A stretch of 64,000 nt of DNA from Streptomyces tuirus (GTDB taxonomy: Bacteria > Actinomycetota > Actinomycetes > Streptomycetales > Streptomycetaceae). A program made the position numbers and the translations under genes. This document shows, piece after piece, positions 32,711 to 41,141 of this stretch. The DNA is taken from contig NZ_AP023439.1 of NCBI RefSeq assembly GCF_014701095.1, positions 6,622,001 to 6,686,000 of the forward strand. The letters are read 5' to 3'. The notes below the pieces were generated by a model that searched no databases, was not told where the DNA came from, and worked only from the letters and a program-made list of their open reading frames with translations. Positions within the stretch are counted from its first letter, which is position 1; each line of letters starts with the position of its first letter.

Positions 32711-33622
32711 ATGCCCGCGAAGGGTAAGCACCGCCGCCCCAAGACTCAGCGTTTCACCCGCTCCATCGCCGTCGCCGGAACCGGCGGGGCCGCTCTCGCC
32801 CTGCCGCTCATGGGGGCCGCCGGCGCCCACGCCGCCACCCCGCAGTCGGCTCCGGAAAAGGCCGTCCAGTCCGCCCCGGCAGCCGAGAAGAAGGCCGCCG
32901 AAAAGGCCAACGGCCCCCGCACGTACACCGTGAAGGCCGGCGACTACCTCGCGAAGATCGCCGACGACCAGAACGTCAGCGGCGGCTGGAAGAAGCTCTA
33001 CTCGGACAACCGTGACGCCGTCGGCTCCGACCCGTCGCTGATCCACCCGGGCCTGAAGCTGTCGATCGGCAAGAAGGCCGCGAGCGCTCCGAAGGCCTCG
33101 GCCCCGTCCGCTCCGAAGGCCTCGGCCCAGAAGCCGTCCGCCGAGTCGGCCCCGAAGGCCGAGACCGCCGCCAAGCCGGCCGCCGCCAAGCCCGCCGCCG
33201 AGAGCAACTCCAGCGGCTACGCCCTCCCGGTGGACGGTGCCACCGTCAGCACCCCGTACCGCATGTCCGGCAGCATGTGGTCCAGCGGCTACCACACCGG
33301 TGTCGACTTCGTCGTCCCGACCGGCACCTCCCTCAAGGCCGTCGGCGCGGGCGAGGTCGTCTCCGCCGGCTGGGGCGGCGCGTACGGCAACCAGGTCGTC
33401 ATCAAGCTGAACGACGGCCACTACGCCCAGTACGCCCACCTGTCCCAGCTCTCCGTCTCGGCCGGCCAGACCGTGACGGCCGGGCAGCAGGTCGGCCTGT
33501 CGGGCGCGACCGGCAACGTGACCGGACCGCACCTGCACTTCGAGATCCGCACCACGCCGGACTACGGCTCCGACGTCGACCCGGTCGCCTTCCTGCGCTC
33601 GCACGGCGTCTCCGTCGGCTGA
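32711..33622 (+). CDS. Secreted LysM-M23 cell-wall endopeptidase
   Basis: A 303-residue exported peptidoglycan hydrolase. Residues 1-41 form a signal peptide with a basic lead (KGKHRRPKTQRFTRS), hydrophobic core and an AHA-A cleavage site. LysM is at about 71-119 (TYTVKAGDYLAKIADDQNVS). A Lys/Pro/Ala-rich wall-spanning linker covers 120-168. The LytM/M23 zinc peptidase follows, with His195 and Asp199 (YHTGVD), His243 and the HLH pair at 274-276. It cuts peptide cross-bridges. ATG with GGAGAGGA just after the riboswitch; the longer frame to 32624 lies inside the riboswitch and is rejected. Followed by a strong terminator. Confidence 0.94.
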   Translation: MPAKGKHRRPKTQRFTRSIAVAGTGGAALALPLMGAAGAHAATPQSAPEKAVQSAPAAEKKAAEKANGPRTYTVKAGDYLAKIADDQNVSGGWKKLYSDNRDAVGSDPSLIHPGLKLSIGKKAASAPKASAPSAPKASAQKPSAESAPKAETAAKPAAAKPAAESNSSGYALPVDGATVSTPYRMSGSMWSSGYHTGVDFVVPTGTSLKAVGAGEVVSAGWGGAYGNQVVIKLNDGHYAQYAHLSQLSVSAGQTVTAGQQVGLSGATGNVTGPHLHFEIRTTPDYGSDVDPVAFLRSHGVSVG

Positions 33623-33653
33623 CCGACCGCACGACCACCTGCCTGACACGCCT

Positions 33654-33691
33654 CCGAAGGCCGGACCCCGATCCCCGGGTCCGGCCTTCGG
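33654..33691 (+). terminator. Perfect 15-bp hairpin after the M23 peptidase
   Basis: CCGAAGGCCGGACCC (33654-33668) pairs perfectly with 33677-33691 across an 8-nt loop, 32 bp downstream of the stop codon. Typical GC-rich Streptomyces terminator without a U-run. Confidence 0.85.
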
Positions 33692-33768
33692 TGTGTGCGG
33701 ACGAGCGGTGTATTCCGAGGTTGGCGAACACTTTAGGCGTGGCTTATCTCACCGACCGTCAACCCTTG

Positions 33769-33784
33769 CCTACGGTCGCGTAGG
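33769..33784. promoter_or_regulatory. CCTACG-N4-CGTAGG operator candidate
   Basis: A perfect 6-bp inverted repeat (CCTACGGTCGCGTAGG) lies about 30 bp before the SGNH hydrolase start, directly after TTGCC, which could be a -35 element. The arm sequence resembles TetR-type operators seen before Streptomyces lipid and hydrolase genes. The cognate regulator is unknown; the TetR gene 1 kb downstream is one candidate. Confidence 0.5.
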
Positions 33785-33813
33785 TCACATTCGAAGGTGA
33801 ATCATGAGTTGCT

Positions 33814-34632
33814 GTGGCAGACGATTCGAAGAGTGACAGCAGAGCAGTGATCGGGTCGTACGTGTCGGTGGGGGACAGCTTCACCGAGGGCGTCGGCGAC
33901 CCCGGCCCCGACGGGGCGTTCGTCGGCTGGGCCGACCGGTTCGCCGTCCTGCTCGCCGACCGCAGGCCCGAGGGCGACTTCCAGTACACCAATCTCGCCG
34001 TACGCGGAAAGCTCCTCGACCAGATCGTGGCGGACCAGGTGCCGCGGGCCGTCGACATGGCCCCGGACCTCGTCTCGTTCTGCGCCGGGGGCAACGACAT
34101 CATCCGGCCCGGCACCGACCCGGACGAGGTGGCCGAGCGCTTCGAACGGGCGCTGGCCCGGCTCACCGCCGTATCCGGCACGGTCATGGTGACGACCGGT
34201 TTCGACACCCGTGGCGTGCCCGTGCTCAAGCACCTGCGCGGCAAGATCGCCACGTACAACGGACACGTCCGGGCCATCGCCGACCGGTACGGCTGCCCGG
34301 TCCTGGACCTGTGGTCCCTGCGCAGCGTGCAGGACCGCAGGGCCTGGGACGCCGACCGGCTGCACCTGTCTCCCGAGGGGCACACGCGCGTGGCGCTCCG
34401 CGCGGGCCAGGTGCTCGGCCTCGACGTGCCGGCCGACCCCGAGCAGCCGTGGCCCCCGCTGCCCCCGCGCGGCGCTTTCGACATGCGGCGCGACAACGTC
34501 GCGTGGGCGCGGGAGTTCCTGGTGCCGTGGATCGGGCGCCGGCTGCGCGGGGAGTCGTCCGGTGACCATGTGACGGCCAAGGGGGCGCTGTCGCCGGACG
34601 ACATCAGGATGCGGATCGCGTCGGTGGCGTGA
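33814..34632 (+). CDS. SGNH/GDSL-family hydrolase
   Basis: A 272-residue soluble esterase/lipase-type hydrolase without a signal peptide. Block I is YVSVGDSFTEGVGD with nucleophile Ser22. Block III is CAGGNDIIRPG (Gly and Asn of the oxyanion hole), and block V, DADRLHLSPEGH, contains the Asp/His pair. The C-terminal 60 residues (WPPLPPRGAFDMRRDNVAWA, VPWIGRRL) are typical of the actinobacterial branch. GTG start (VADDSKSDSR); a start farther in at Val13 is possible. Downstream is a 20-bp perfect terminator stem. Confidence 0.9.
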   Translation: MADDSKSDSRAVIGSYVSVGDSFTEGVGDPGPDGAFVGWADRFAVLLADRRPEGDFQYTNLAVRGKLLDQIVADQVPRAVDMAPDLVSFCAGGNDIIRPGTDPDEVAERFERALARLTAVSGTVMVTTGFDTRGVPVLKHLRGKIATYNGHVRAIADRYGCPVLDLWSLRSVQDRRAWDADRLHLSPEGHTRVALRAGQVLGLDVPADPEQPWPPLPPRGAFDMRRDNVAWAREFLVPWIGRRLRGESSGDHVTAKGALSPDDIRMRIASVA

Positions 34633-34644
34633 GAGCGGCTCCGG

Positions 34645-34690
34645 CGCGTGCGGGCCGTACCGGGTGGGACCCCGGTACGGCCCGCACGCG
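34645..34690 (+). terminator. Perfect 20-bp hairpin after the SGNH hydrolase
   Basis: CGCGTGCGGGCCGTACCGGG (34645-34664) is the exact reverse complement of 34671-34690, leaving a 6-nt loop. It begins 12 bp past the stop codon and could also serve the convergent TetR gene. Confidence 0.85.
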
Positions 34691-34720
34691 TCGTGGCCCT
34701 GGCTTACGGGGCGAGCCGGG

Positions 34721-34803
34721 CGTGCCGGGCGGGCTGGGGATGCCGGACGTGCTGCCGGGCGGGCCAGGGATGCCGGACGTGCTGCCGGGCGGGCTGGGGA
34801 TGC
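34721..34803. repeat. 30-bp tandem repeat, about 2.7 copies
   Basis: The unit TGCCGGACGTGCTGCCGGGC plus GGGC(T/C)(G/A)GGGA occurs at 34741-34770 and 34771-34800, preceded by a partial copy from 34721 and followed by the first bases of another. It lies between the SGNH terminator and the TetR 3' end. No gene uses it; an antisense frame would give a Gly/Pro/Ser collagen-like peptide, but nothing supports translation. Confidence 0.7.
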
Positions 34804-34845
34804 CGATGCCGGCTCTCGCGGGGTCGCCGTCCCTGCGCGACACCG

Positions 34846-35457
34846 TCAGGGCGCCGGCCGCTCCCACGGCAGGCCCAACTCGCGGGACAGTGCCTCCTCC
34901 ACCCACTCCTGGGCCCGGGCTCGCGGCACCGCCCCGGCGTAGGACGTCAGCTGCACGGCGAGACCGTCGAGGAGGGCGGTGAGCCGGAAGGCCGTGCCGG
35001 CCGGGTCCTGACAGCGGAACTCGCCGGCCGCCACGCCCTCCGCGATGACCTCGGCGAGCGCCGCCTTCCACTGCCGGTCGAGGTCCTGGGCGACCTCCCG
35101 CAGCGCGGGGTCGCGCAGCGCCGCCGCCCAGCCCTCGATCCACAGCCGCCAGCCCTTGGCCGTCCCGGTGGGGGCGTACCACCGCACGGCCGACCGCAGC
35201 CGGCGCAGCGCCGGTGAACGACGGCCGAGCAGCTTGCGCAGATGCGCCAGGTCGCCCTCCGCGGCGTGCCGGAACGCGGCGGCCACCAACTGCTCCTTCG
35301 TGGAGAAGTGATAGAGGACCAGCGCGTTGCTGACGCCGAGCGCCGAGGCCACGTCGGCGATCCGGACCGCCGCCACACCCCTCGCCTCGATCTGCTCGAT
35401 GGCGGCCCGCAGCAGATCCCCGCGCCGCTGGGCCACACTCAACCGGACTCTCGTCAC
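34846..35457 (-). CDS. TetR/AcrR family regulator (BetI-like)
   Basis: A 203-residue repressor. The N-terminal helix-turn-helix is clear (RGVAAVRIADVASALGVSNA, LVLYHFSTKEQLVAAAFRHA). The C-terminal helical ligand domain (WRLWIEGWAAALRDPALREV) resembles the BetI-like subgroup. The start is a GTG (VTRVRLSVAQRRGD). It is followed on the same strand, upstream in coordinates of transcription, by the Leu/Glu dehydrogenase gene 96 bp away, so it may control that amino-acid dehydrogenase or read through from it. Ligand unknown. Confidence 0.9.
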   Translation of the reverse strand: MTRVRLSVAQRRGDLLRAAIEQIEARGVAAVRIADVASALGVSNALVLYHFSTKEQLVAAAFRHAAEGDLAHLRKLLGRRSPALRRLRSAVRWYAPTGTAKGWRLWIEGWAAALRDPALREVAQDLDRQWKAALAEVIAEGVAAGEFRCQDPAGTAFRLTALLDGLAVQLTSYAGAVPRARAQEWVEEALSRELGLPWERPAP

Positions 35458-35553
35458 GCCGTCACCCTACCCACGCGCGTGCGGCCCCTCGACGGAGTGT
35501 TTCGGCCTGTCCGGCAGGGCCCGCGAGGGCTGCCGCCGCGGAGGGCGGGCGCC

Positions 35554-36732
35554 TCACCGGAACCAGCCGAACCGCTCCGCGATCACCGGAAGCCGGTCCG
35601 CCGCGAGGGCGTGGGCGGCGGCGCGCGGCGTCACCTCGTCGGTCCGGGCGCGGTCCAGCATCCGCTCGACCAGCGCCCGCATCGAGCGGCGGGTGTACGC
35701 GAACGCCTCCTCGGCGTCCGCACCGATGTCCCCGAACAGCGTCCACCACCACCAGGCGTTCGTCCCCGAGTTGACCACGACGTCCGGCAGCACGGTCACC
35801 CCGCGCGCGGCGAGCAGCACCTCCGCCTCCGGGCGTACGGGCATGTTGGCCGCCTCGACGACCCAGCGGGCGGTGATCCGCTCCTGGTTCACCGTGTCGA
35901 TCGCGTACGACACGGCCGCCGGCACCAGCACGTCCGCGTCGGCCGACAGCCAGGCCTCGCCCGGCAGTTCGCCGTCGCCGGGGCGCAGCGCCGAGCGGTC
36001 CACCGTGCCGTGCGCGTCCCGGGCGGCCAGCAGCGCCTCGACGTCGAGGCCCGCCGGGTTGGCGATCGTGCCCTTGAGGTCGGCGACGGCCACGACCGTG
36101 AGCCCCGCGCGCGTGAGAAAGCGCGCCGTGGCCCCGCCCATCGTGCCGAGGCCCTGGAGGGCGACCCGCGTCCCGGTGTACGGCACCCCGGCCCGGTCCA
36201 GGGCGGTCAGGGCCGCCTCCGCCACACCGCAGCCGCCGACCAGCTCGTCCAGACCGATGCCGTCGACCTCGACAGCGAACGCGTCCCGCAGCCGCCGCCG
36301 GGCCTCGGCCTCGTCGTCCAGCAGCGGATAGACGGCCTGGATCGAGGAGACCAGCCCCGCCTCGGCCGTGGCCCGGTCGACCAGGTCCTGGGTCAGCCCC
36401 AGGTCCTCACCCGTCGTCCAGCAGCTCTCTATGTACGGCCGCATCGCGCGCAGGTAGCGCACCAGCAGCGGGTACGCCTCCGGATCCCGGGGGTCGCAGT
36501 CGATGCCGCCCTTGGCGCCGCCCAGCGGGACGTAGCGGTTCGCCGGGTCGTAGTGCAGAGCTTCCTTCACCGTCATGCCGCGGGCGAGACCCGCGACCTC
36601 GTCCAGGGTGCAGCCCGCGCGCATGCGCAGACCGCCGCTGGACACTCCGCGCACCAGCCGGTCGACGACCAGGAAGCCCTGTCGGCCCGTGAGGTGATCG
36701 GTCCAGGTCAGGGACAGCAGGGGGGTGGCCAT
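35554..36732 (-). CDS. Glu/Leu/Phe/Val dehydrogenase
   Basis: A 392-residue amino-acid dehydrogenase that oxidatively deaminates a branched-chain or related amino acid to the 2-oxo acid with NAD(P). The substrate-binding motif VPLGGAKGGIDCDP contains catalytic Lys74. The nucleotide fold is VALQGLGTMGGATARFL, and VVEAANMP plus VLPDVVVNSGTNAWWWW are family segments. The four-tryptophan run is unusual. The ATG at 36732 has AAGGAG 6 nt upstream, so the 11-residue longer frame is rejected. Divergent from the MBL-fold gene across a 128-bp promoter region. True substrate (Leu, Val or Glu) cannot be decided by eye. Confidence 0.9.
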   Translation of the reverse strand: MATPLLSLTWTDHLTGRQGFLVVDRLVRGVSSGGLRMRAGCTLDEVAGLARGMTVKEALHYDPANRYVPLGGAKGGIDCDPRDPEAYPLLVRYLRAMRPYIESCWTTGEDLGLTQDLVDRATAEAGLVSSIQAVYPLLDDEAEARRRLRDAFAVEVDGIGLDELVGGCGVAEAALTALDRAGVPYTGTRVALQGLGTMGGATARFLTRAGLTVVAVADLKGTIANPAGLDVEALLAARDAHGTVDRSALRPGDGELPGEAWLSADADVLVPAAVSYAIDTVNQERITARWVVEAANMPVRPEAEVLLAARGVTVLPDVVVNSGTNAWWWWTLFGDIGADAEEAFAYTRRSMRALVERMLDRARTDEVTPRAAAHALAADRLPVIAERFGWFR

Positions 36733-36860
36733 TCGGGCTCCTTCGCCGCCGGGATACTGAATCACCGGTCAGTATCTCCTCCGATGGGACCCCTGTGATC
36801 CGGTGTTGTCGGAGGGGCCGACCATAATGGAAAGCCTGACCGACTCCACCTGGAGGTACC

Positions 36861-38126
36861 GTGGCCGGTTTCCGTACCCTGAGCTCCGGGCTCCGCGCGC
36901 TCCGGCCAGGGGCGTTCGGCGCGGATCCGAGCGGTGAGCGCATGGCGCGCATCCGCAGATCGCCCCACTTCAAGGACGGGGTCTTCCAGAACCCCGGCGG
37001 CCCCGCGCGGACCCGGCCCTCGGGCTCGGCCCTGGACTTCGCGAAGGTCTTCTTCGACAAGGACACCCGGCCCCGCCGCGCTCCGAAGGGCACCGTCCCG
37101 GTGCACTCCACCACCCTCGCCGACATCGCCCGGCCCCCGGCCACCGGCCTGCGGCTGACCTGGATGGGGCACTCCAGCGTCCTCGCCGAGATCGACGGCC
37201 GGCGCGTCCTGTTCGACCCGGTGTGGGGCGAGCGCTGTTCCCCCTTCCCCTTCGCCGGGCCCAAGCGGCTGCACCCCGTGCCCTTGCCGCTCGCCGCGCT
37301 CGGCCCGGTCGACGTCGTGGTGATCTCGCACGACCACTACGACCATCTGGACATGCCCACCATCAAGGCGCTCGCGGGCACGGACACCCTGTTCGCGGTG
37401 CCCCTGGGCGTCGGCGCGCACCTGGAGCACTGGGGCGTCTCCGCCGGCCGGCTGCGCGAGCTGGACTGGCACGAGACGACGAAGATCGGCGGCCTCACCC
37501 TGACCGCCACCCCGGCCCGGCACTTCTGCGGCCGCGGGCTGCGCAACACCCAGCACACCCTGTGGGCCTCCTGGGTCGTCGCCGGGGACGAGCACCGGAT
37601 CTACCACAGCGGTGACACCGGCTACTTCGACGGCTTCAAGGAGATCGGCGCCGAGCACGGGCCGTTCGACGCCACGATGATCCAGATCGGTGCTTACTCG
37701 GACTTCTGGCCCGACATCCACATGACCCCCGAGGAGGGCATGCGCGCCCACCTCGACCTCCAGGGCGGGCCGGAGCACGGTCCGATGCTGCCGATCCACT
37801 GGGCGACCTTCAATCTGGCGACCCACCCGTGGGCGGAGCCCGGCGAGGGGACGCTCGCCGCCGCCCGCGCGGTGGGCGCCGGTCTCGCCCTGCCCCGGCC
37901 GGGCGAGCCCTTCGAGCCCACGGCCGGGACAGTGCCGTCTCAGCCGTGGTGGCGTGGGGTGGCGCTCGCTCCGGCGGGCGGTCGCGCGGCCGGGGAGGCC
38001 CTCGCCGGAGCCGGTATCAAGACCGCGTCGGACGCGGCAGCCATGGCCCAGGCTGACACGGTGAGTGACGATGGTCGCGAGGCCGGCCAGGGCACCGAGG
38101 ACCCCGAGACGCTCCCGGCGAGCTGA
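36861..38126 (+). CDS. MBL-fold metallo-hydrolase (NAPE-PLD/UlaG-like)
   Basis: A 421-residue metallo-beta-lactamase-fold enzyme. The dinuclear metal motif is VVISHDHYDHLD (HxHxDH), with further ligands in ATPARHFCGRG and YHSGDTGYFDG, and a C-terminal LPIHWATF. The layout (N-terminal 90-residue segment with FKDGVFQNP, then TWMGHSSVLAEIDG) matches the lipid phosphodiesterase-like NAPE-PLD branch, whose members act on phospholipid-like esters; the substrate here is unknown. There is no signal peptide. GTG start behind GGAGGTACC. The final 70 residues are acidic, Ala-rich and variable. Followed by a 22-bp terminator stem. Confidence 0.88.
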   Translation: MAGFRTLSSGLRALRPGAFGADPSGERMARIRRSPHFKDGVFQNPGGPARTRPSGSALDFAKVFFDKDTRPRRAPKGTVPVHSTTLADIARPPATGLRLTWMGHSSVLAEIDGRRVLFDPVWGERCSPFPFAGPKRLHPVPLPLAALGPVDVVVISHDHYDHLDMPTIKALAGTDTLFAVPLGVGAHLEHWGVSAGRLRELDWHETTKIGGLTLTATPARHFCGRGLRNTQHTLWASWVVAGDEHRIYHSGDTGYFDGFKEIGAEHGPFDATMIQIGAYSDFWPDIHMTPEEGMRAHLDLQGGPEHGPMLPIHWATFNLATHPWAEPGEGTLAAARAVGAGLALPRPGEPFEPTAGTVPSQPWWRGVALAPAGGRAAGEALAGAGIKTASDAAAMAQADTVSDDGREAGQGTEDPETLPAS

Positions 38127-38144
38127 CCCGGGGCGTACGGCAGA

Positions 38145-38193
38145 CCGACGGCGAGGGCCGGGGAGCGAGAGGCTCCCCGGCCCTCGCCGTCGG
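38145..38193 (+). terminator. Perfect 22-bp hairpin after the MBL-fold gene
   Basis: Bases 38145-38166 and 38172-38193 are exact reverse complements around a GAGAG loop, 19 bp after the stop codon. The longest perfect stem in the window. Confidence 0.87.
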
Positions 38194-38809
38194 TGCGTGA
38201 CCGCTTCTGACCAGGTCGGATCGAGCTCCTTTCGTTCCTGGTCGGATGTGCCGAGGTGTTATCGGTCTGTCGTACGAGGCCTCATACCAGAGCGGGACGC
38301 TCACCGTATGAGTTTGTCAACTGCCCACCGCACATGATGCGCTGGCGACTACTGTCAGTGGCCGTCGGGAAGCAGGCGGATCAGGGAGCGGGGGCCGGCA
38401 CGTGCAGGCGCAGGGCGGACGAGGGAGTCGACGCGACGGGGATCCCCGCTGCCCACGCGCCACCGACGCCGGCACGGGCGCGGCCGAGGACACGGGTGCC
38501 GGTGTCGACCGCGCGGGCACTGCGGTCGACCGCGCGGGCACTGCCCCGGGTGGCCCGGGAACCCCCGTCGGCGGCACGGGCGCGGCCCGGGTCGGTGCGG
38601 GAGCCGCAGGGGCCTCCGGCCCGGGGCGGCACACCGGCCCCCGTGGCGCCGGCGGTGGCGTCGGCGGTGGCGGAGTCGGCGGTGGCGTGCGGAAGCCGGG
38701 GGAGGCCGGGCGTACGGCCCGGGGAGCGCGCAAGCGACCGCGTGAACCCGGGCGGACCCCCGCGAGCTCCCCCGGCACCCCGGCCCGACGGACCAGCACG
38801 AGGACACCG
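38194..38809 (+). other. Long spacer before the conservon, with in-frame low-complexity stretch
   Basis: From 38194 to about 38400 I see no gene; this should contain the conservon promoter. From the GTG at 38402 to 38809 the cvnA frame stays open and third codon positions are mostly G or C, encoding a Gly/Ala/Arg/Pro-rich stretch with repeats such as DRAGTAVDRAG and GGGVGGGGVGGG. It could be an N-terminal extension of CvnA or just GC-rich leader; the ribosome site before 38810 favours the leader reading. Confidence 0.4.
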
Positions 38810-41071
38810 ATGTCTCACCTCCGCGCCCCGGCCACACGCGCAGACCGCCGTGAGGGCGGGCGGCACGGGCGGCCCGCCGTCCGCACCGCACCCGCGCTGC
38901 CCGAGACCCACATACGGCCCCAGCTCCTGCGTCTCGCGGTGCTGCCCCCCGTCGCCGTCGCCCTCAGCGGCTGCGCCGCCGTCCTGTTCACCGTCCGGTC
39001 CACCGGAACGCGGCCGGGCCTCACCCTGTGGGCCGTGCTCGGCGGTGCGGTCTTCGTGGCCCTCGTCGGCATCGTCGTCGCCGCGATCGCCGCCAACCGG
39101 GCCGCCCGGTCCGTGCACGACCGCATCGGCGTCCTGCGCCGCGGCACCGCACGGCGCGAGGCCGACCTGCGCACCCTCGTCGAGGCGCTGCGCCGCGGCG
39201 ACGGCCCGCCGCAACTCGCCCCGCCGAGCCGTCACGCGGGTCCCGCCGAGGACGGTGACGACTTCGACCTCCTCGCCGCCGACCTGTCCCGCGCGCACGA
39301 CGGCGCCGTCACCGCCGTCGTACAGGCCTCCCAGCTCTCCAGCCAGGCCGGCAGCGAGCAGAAGCTCGAGGTGTTCGTCAACCTCGCCCGGCGGCTGCAG
39401 TCCCTGGTGCACCGCGAGATCTCCATCCTCGACGAGCTGGAGAACGAGATGGAGGACCCCGAACTGCTCAAGGGGCTCTTCCACGTCGACCACCTCGCCA
39501 CCCGCATCCGCCGCCACGCCGAGAACCTCGCCGTGCTCGGCGGCGCCGTCTCCCGCCGCCAGTGGAGCAACCCGGTCTCCATGACCGAGGTGCTGCGCTC
39601 GGCCATCGCCGAGGTCGAGCAGTACTCGCGGGTCAAGCTCGTGCCGCCGATCGACGGGCAGCTGCGCGGCCACGCCGTCGCGGACGTCATCCACCTGCTC
39701 GCCGAACTCGTCGAGAACGCCACGGTGTTCTCCGCCCCGCACACCCAGGTCCTGCTGCGCGCCAACCTCGTCACCTCCGGGCTCGCCGTCGAGGTCGAGG
39801 ACCGCGGACTCGGCATGCCCTTGGAGGAGCAGACGCGGATGAACGCGCTGCTCGCCGACCCCGACCAGGTGAACGTCGCCCGGCTCCTCGCGGACGGCCG
39901 CATCGGCCTGTTCGTCGTCTCCCAGCTCGCCCGGCGGCACGGCATCACCGTCCGCCTCCAGACCAACATCTACGGCGGGGTGCAGGCGGTGCTCGTCGTA
40001 CCGCAGGCGCTGCTGGGAGCGGAGGCGGGGGCGGGAACGCCCGGGGGAGCGGGGCAGCCCGCGGGAGGTGCCCCCCGTGCGGATCGTCCGGCGGTGCCGG
40101 GGCGGCAGGACGGGCAGAACGGGCGGGTTGCCGCGGGTGCGGGTGCGGGTGCGGGTGCCGGTGCCGGTGCCGGTGCTGGAGGCGTGTCCAGGGGGCTGTC
40201 CGTCGTCGACGGCGGTGCGGCCGGGGTCTCGTCCGTGCCGCTGCCCGCGTCCGGGGCAGGGCCGTCGATTCCGCTCACTGCGTCCCCCGCGTTCCCCGCG
40301 TCCACCGCGTCCCCCGCGCCCCGAGGGCACGAGCAGGGGTCCGAACCGGCCCAGGGCGGAAGCGCACCGGACGGCCGGCCCGCGCCCCTGCCCATGCGCG
40401 GGGCCCGCCGGGAGCGTCCCACCCCGGCCGAGGCACGGCCCGGTATCGGTCCCGACGACCGGCGGACGCTCGCCGAGAACGTCACCGAGCCGCCCACCCC
40501 CCGCAACGGCACCGTCCGCGGCACCATGGGCAAGCCCCAACTGCCCCGTCGACGCGCCCAGGAGCACATCGTGCCCCAGTTGCGCGACGGCCCGACGCCA
40601 CGCCAGGACCCCGAGCATCTCGTGGGCCACGACCCCGGTCTGATGGCGGCCTTCCAGCGCGGCATCAGCCTCGCGGAGACCCAGCAGAGCATGGAGGCCG
40701 GCACCACAGAGTGGGGCGACACGTCGTCCGCCTACACGGAGTCCGCCCCCATGGCGTCCGCCCACACAGAGTCCGCCCCTATGGCGTCCGCCCACACGGA
40801 GTCCCTCCACACGGAGGCCGCCCACATGGACTCCTCCTACACGGAGGGCGCCCACATGGAGGTGGCCCACATGGACTCCTCCTACGCGGACTCCGCCCAC
40901 ACGGACCCGGCACCCACGGGCTCCACCCACAGGGACCCGACGCCCCTCCGCCCGGTCCACCTCGAGGCGCTCCCCACGGAGCTGTCCCCCTCGGACAGGC
41001 CGGCGCCCGGGTCCCGCTCCGACCACCGCACGACCACCACCCGGCAGGACGGGAGCGCACCCGCCGGATGA
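38810..41071 (+). CDS. cvnA: Conservon sensor: histidine-kinase-like ATPase CvnA
   Basis: A membrane-bound, nitrate-sensor-like histidine kinase of 753 residues, first gene of the conservon. Two transmembrane helices lie at about 40-60 and 68-95 (LLRLAVLPPVAVALSGCAAV; LWAVLGGAVFVALVGIVVAA). A dimerisation-type helical region follows, then a GHKL ATPase: N box LLAELVENATVFSAPHT, G1 VEDRGLGM, G2 DGRIGLFVVSQLARRHG. Roughly 350 C-terminal residues are disordered and repeat-rich. Conservons form membrane G-protein-like complexes that govern development and antibiotic production. ATG at 38810 with GAGGA 6 nt upstream. The start could be further upstream (see spacer entry). Confidence 0.9.
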   Translation: MSHLRAPATRADRREGGRHGRPAVRTAPALPETHIRPQLLRLAVLPPVAVALSGCAAVLFTVRSTGTRPGLTLWAVLGGAVFVALVGIVVAAIAANRAARSVHDRIGVLRRGTARREADLRTLVEALRRGDGPPQLAPPSRHAGPAEDGDDFDLLAADLSRAHDGAVTAVVQASQLSSQAGSEQKLEVFVNLARRLQSLVHREISILDELENEMEDPELLKGLFHVDHLATRIRRHAENLAVLGGAVSRRQWSNPVSMTEVLRSAIAEVEQYSRVKLVPPIDGQLRGHAVADVIHLLAELVENATVFSAPHTQVLLRANLVTSGLAVEVEDRGLGMPLEEQTRMNALLADPDQVNVARLLADGRIGLFVVSQLARRHGITVRLQTNIYGGVQAVLVVPQALLGAEAGAGTPGGAGQPAGGAPRADRPAVPGRQDGQNGRVAAGAGAGAGAGAGAGAGGVSRGLSVVDGGAAGVSSVPLPASGAGPSIPLTASPAFPASTASPAPRGHEQGSEPAQGGSAPDGRPAPLPMRGARRERPTPAEARPGIGPDDRRTLAENVTEPPTPRNGTVRGTMGKPQLPRRRAQEHIVPQLRDGPTPRQDPEHLVGHDPGLMAAFQRGISLAETQQSMEAGTTEWGDTSSAYTESAPMASAHTESAPMASAHTESLHTEAAHMDSSYTEGAHMEVAHMDSSYADSAHTDPAPTGSTHRDPTPLRPVHLEALPTELSPSDRPAPGSRSDHRTTTTRQDGSAPAG
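40135..40176 (+). repeat. Hexanucleotide run (GGGTGC)4(CGGTGC)3 in cvnA
   Basis: Seven head-to-tail 6-bp units in frame with cvnA, coding for an Ala-Gly dipeptide run. Such runs can change length by slippage without shifting the frame. Confidence 0.85.
40731..40905 (+). repeat. Degenerate repeats in the cvnA tail
   Basis: Two near-identical 30-bp units (40741-40770 and 40771-40800) are followed by looser copies based on CC(T/G)CCCACA(T/C)GGA. The protein reads as repeats of ES-APMASAHT and AHM-(D/E)-(S/V), Ser/Thr/His/Met/acid-rich, in the cytoplasmic tail of the sensor. Confidence 0.75.
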
Positions 41072-41141
41072 CCACCCCCCCCTTCCCACCCCCACCCCCA
41101 GCGCTCCCGCAGACCTTCGTACCCCAAGGAGTCGATCCACC

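Noticed and set aside
34604..35182. Collagen-like minus-strand frame (PGSTSGIPGPPG repeats)
   Set aside because: It arises from reading the 30-bp repeat and the TetR gene in the wrong frame; TetR has a convincing HTH.
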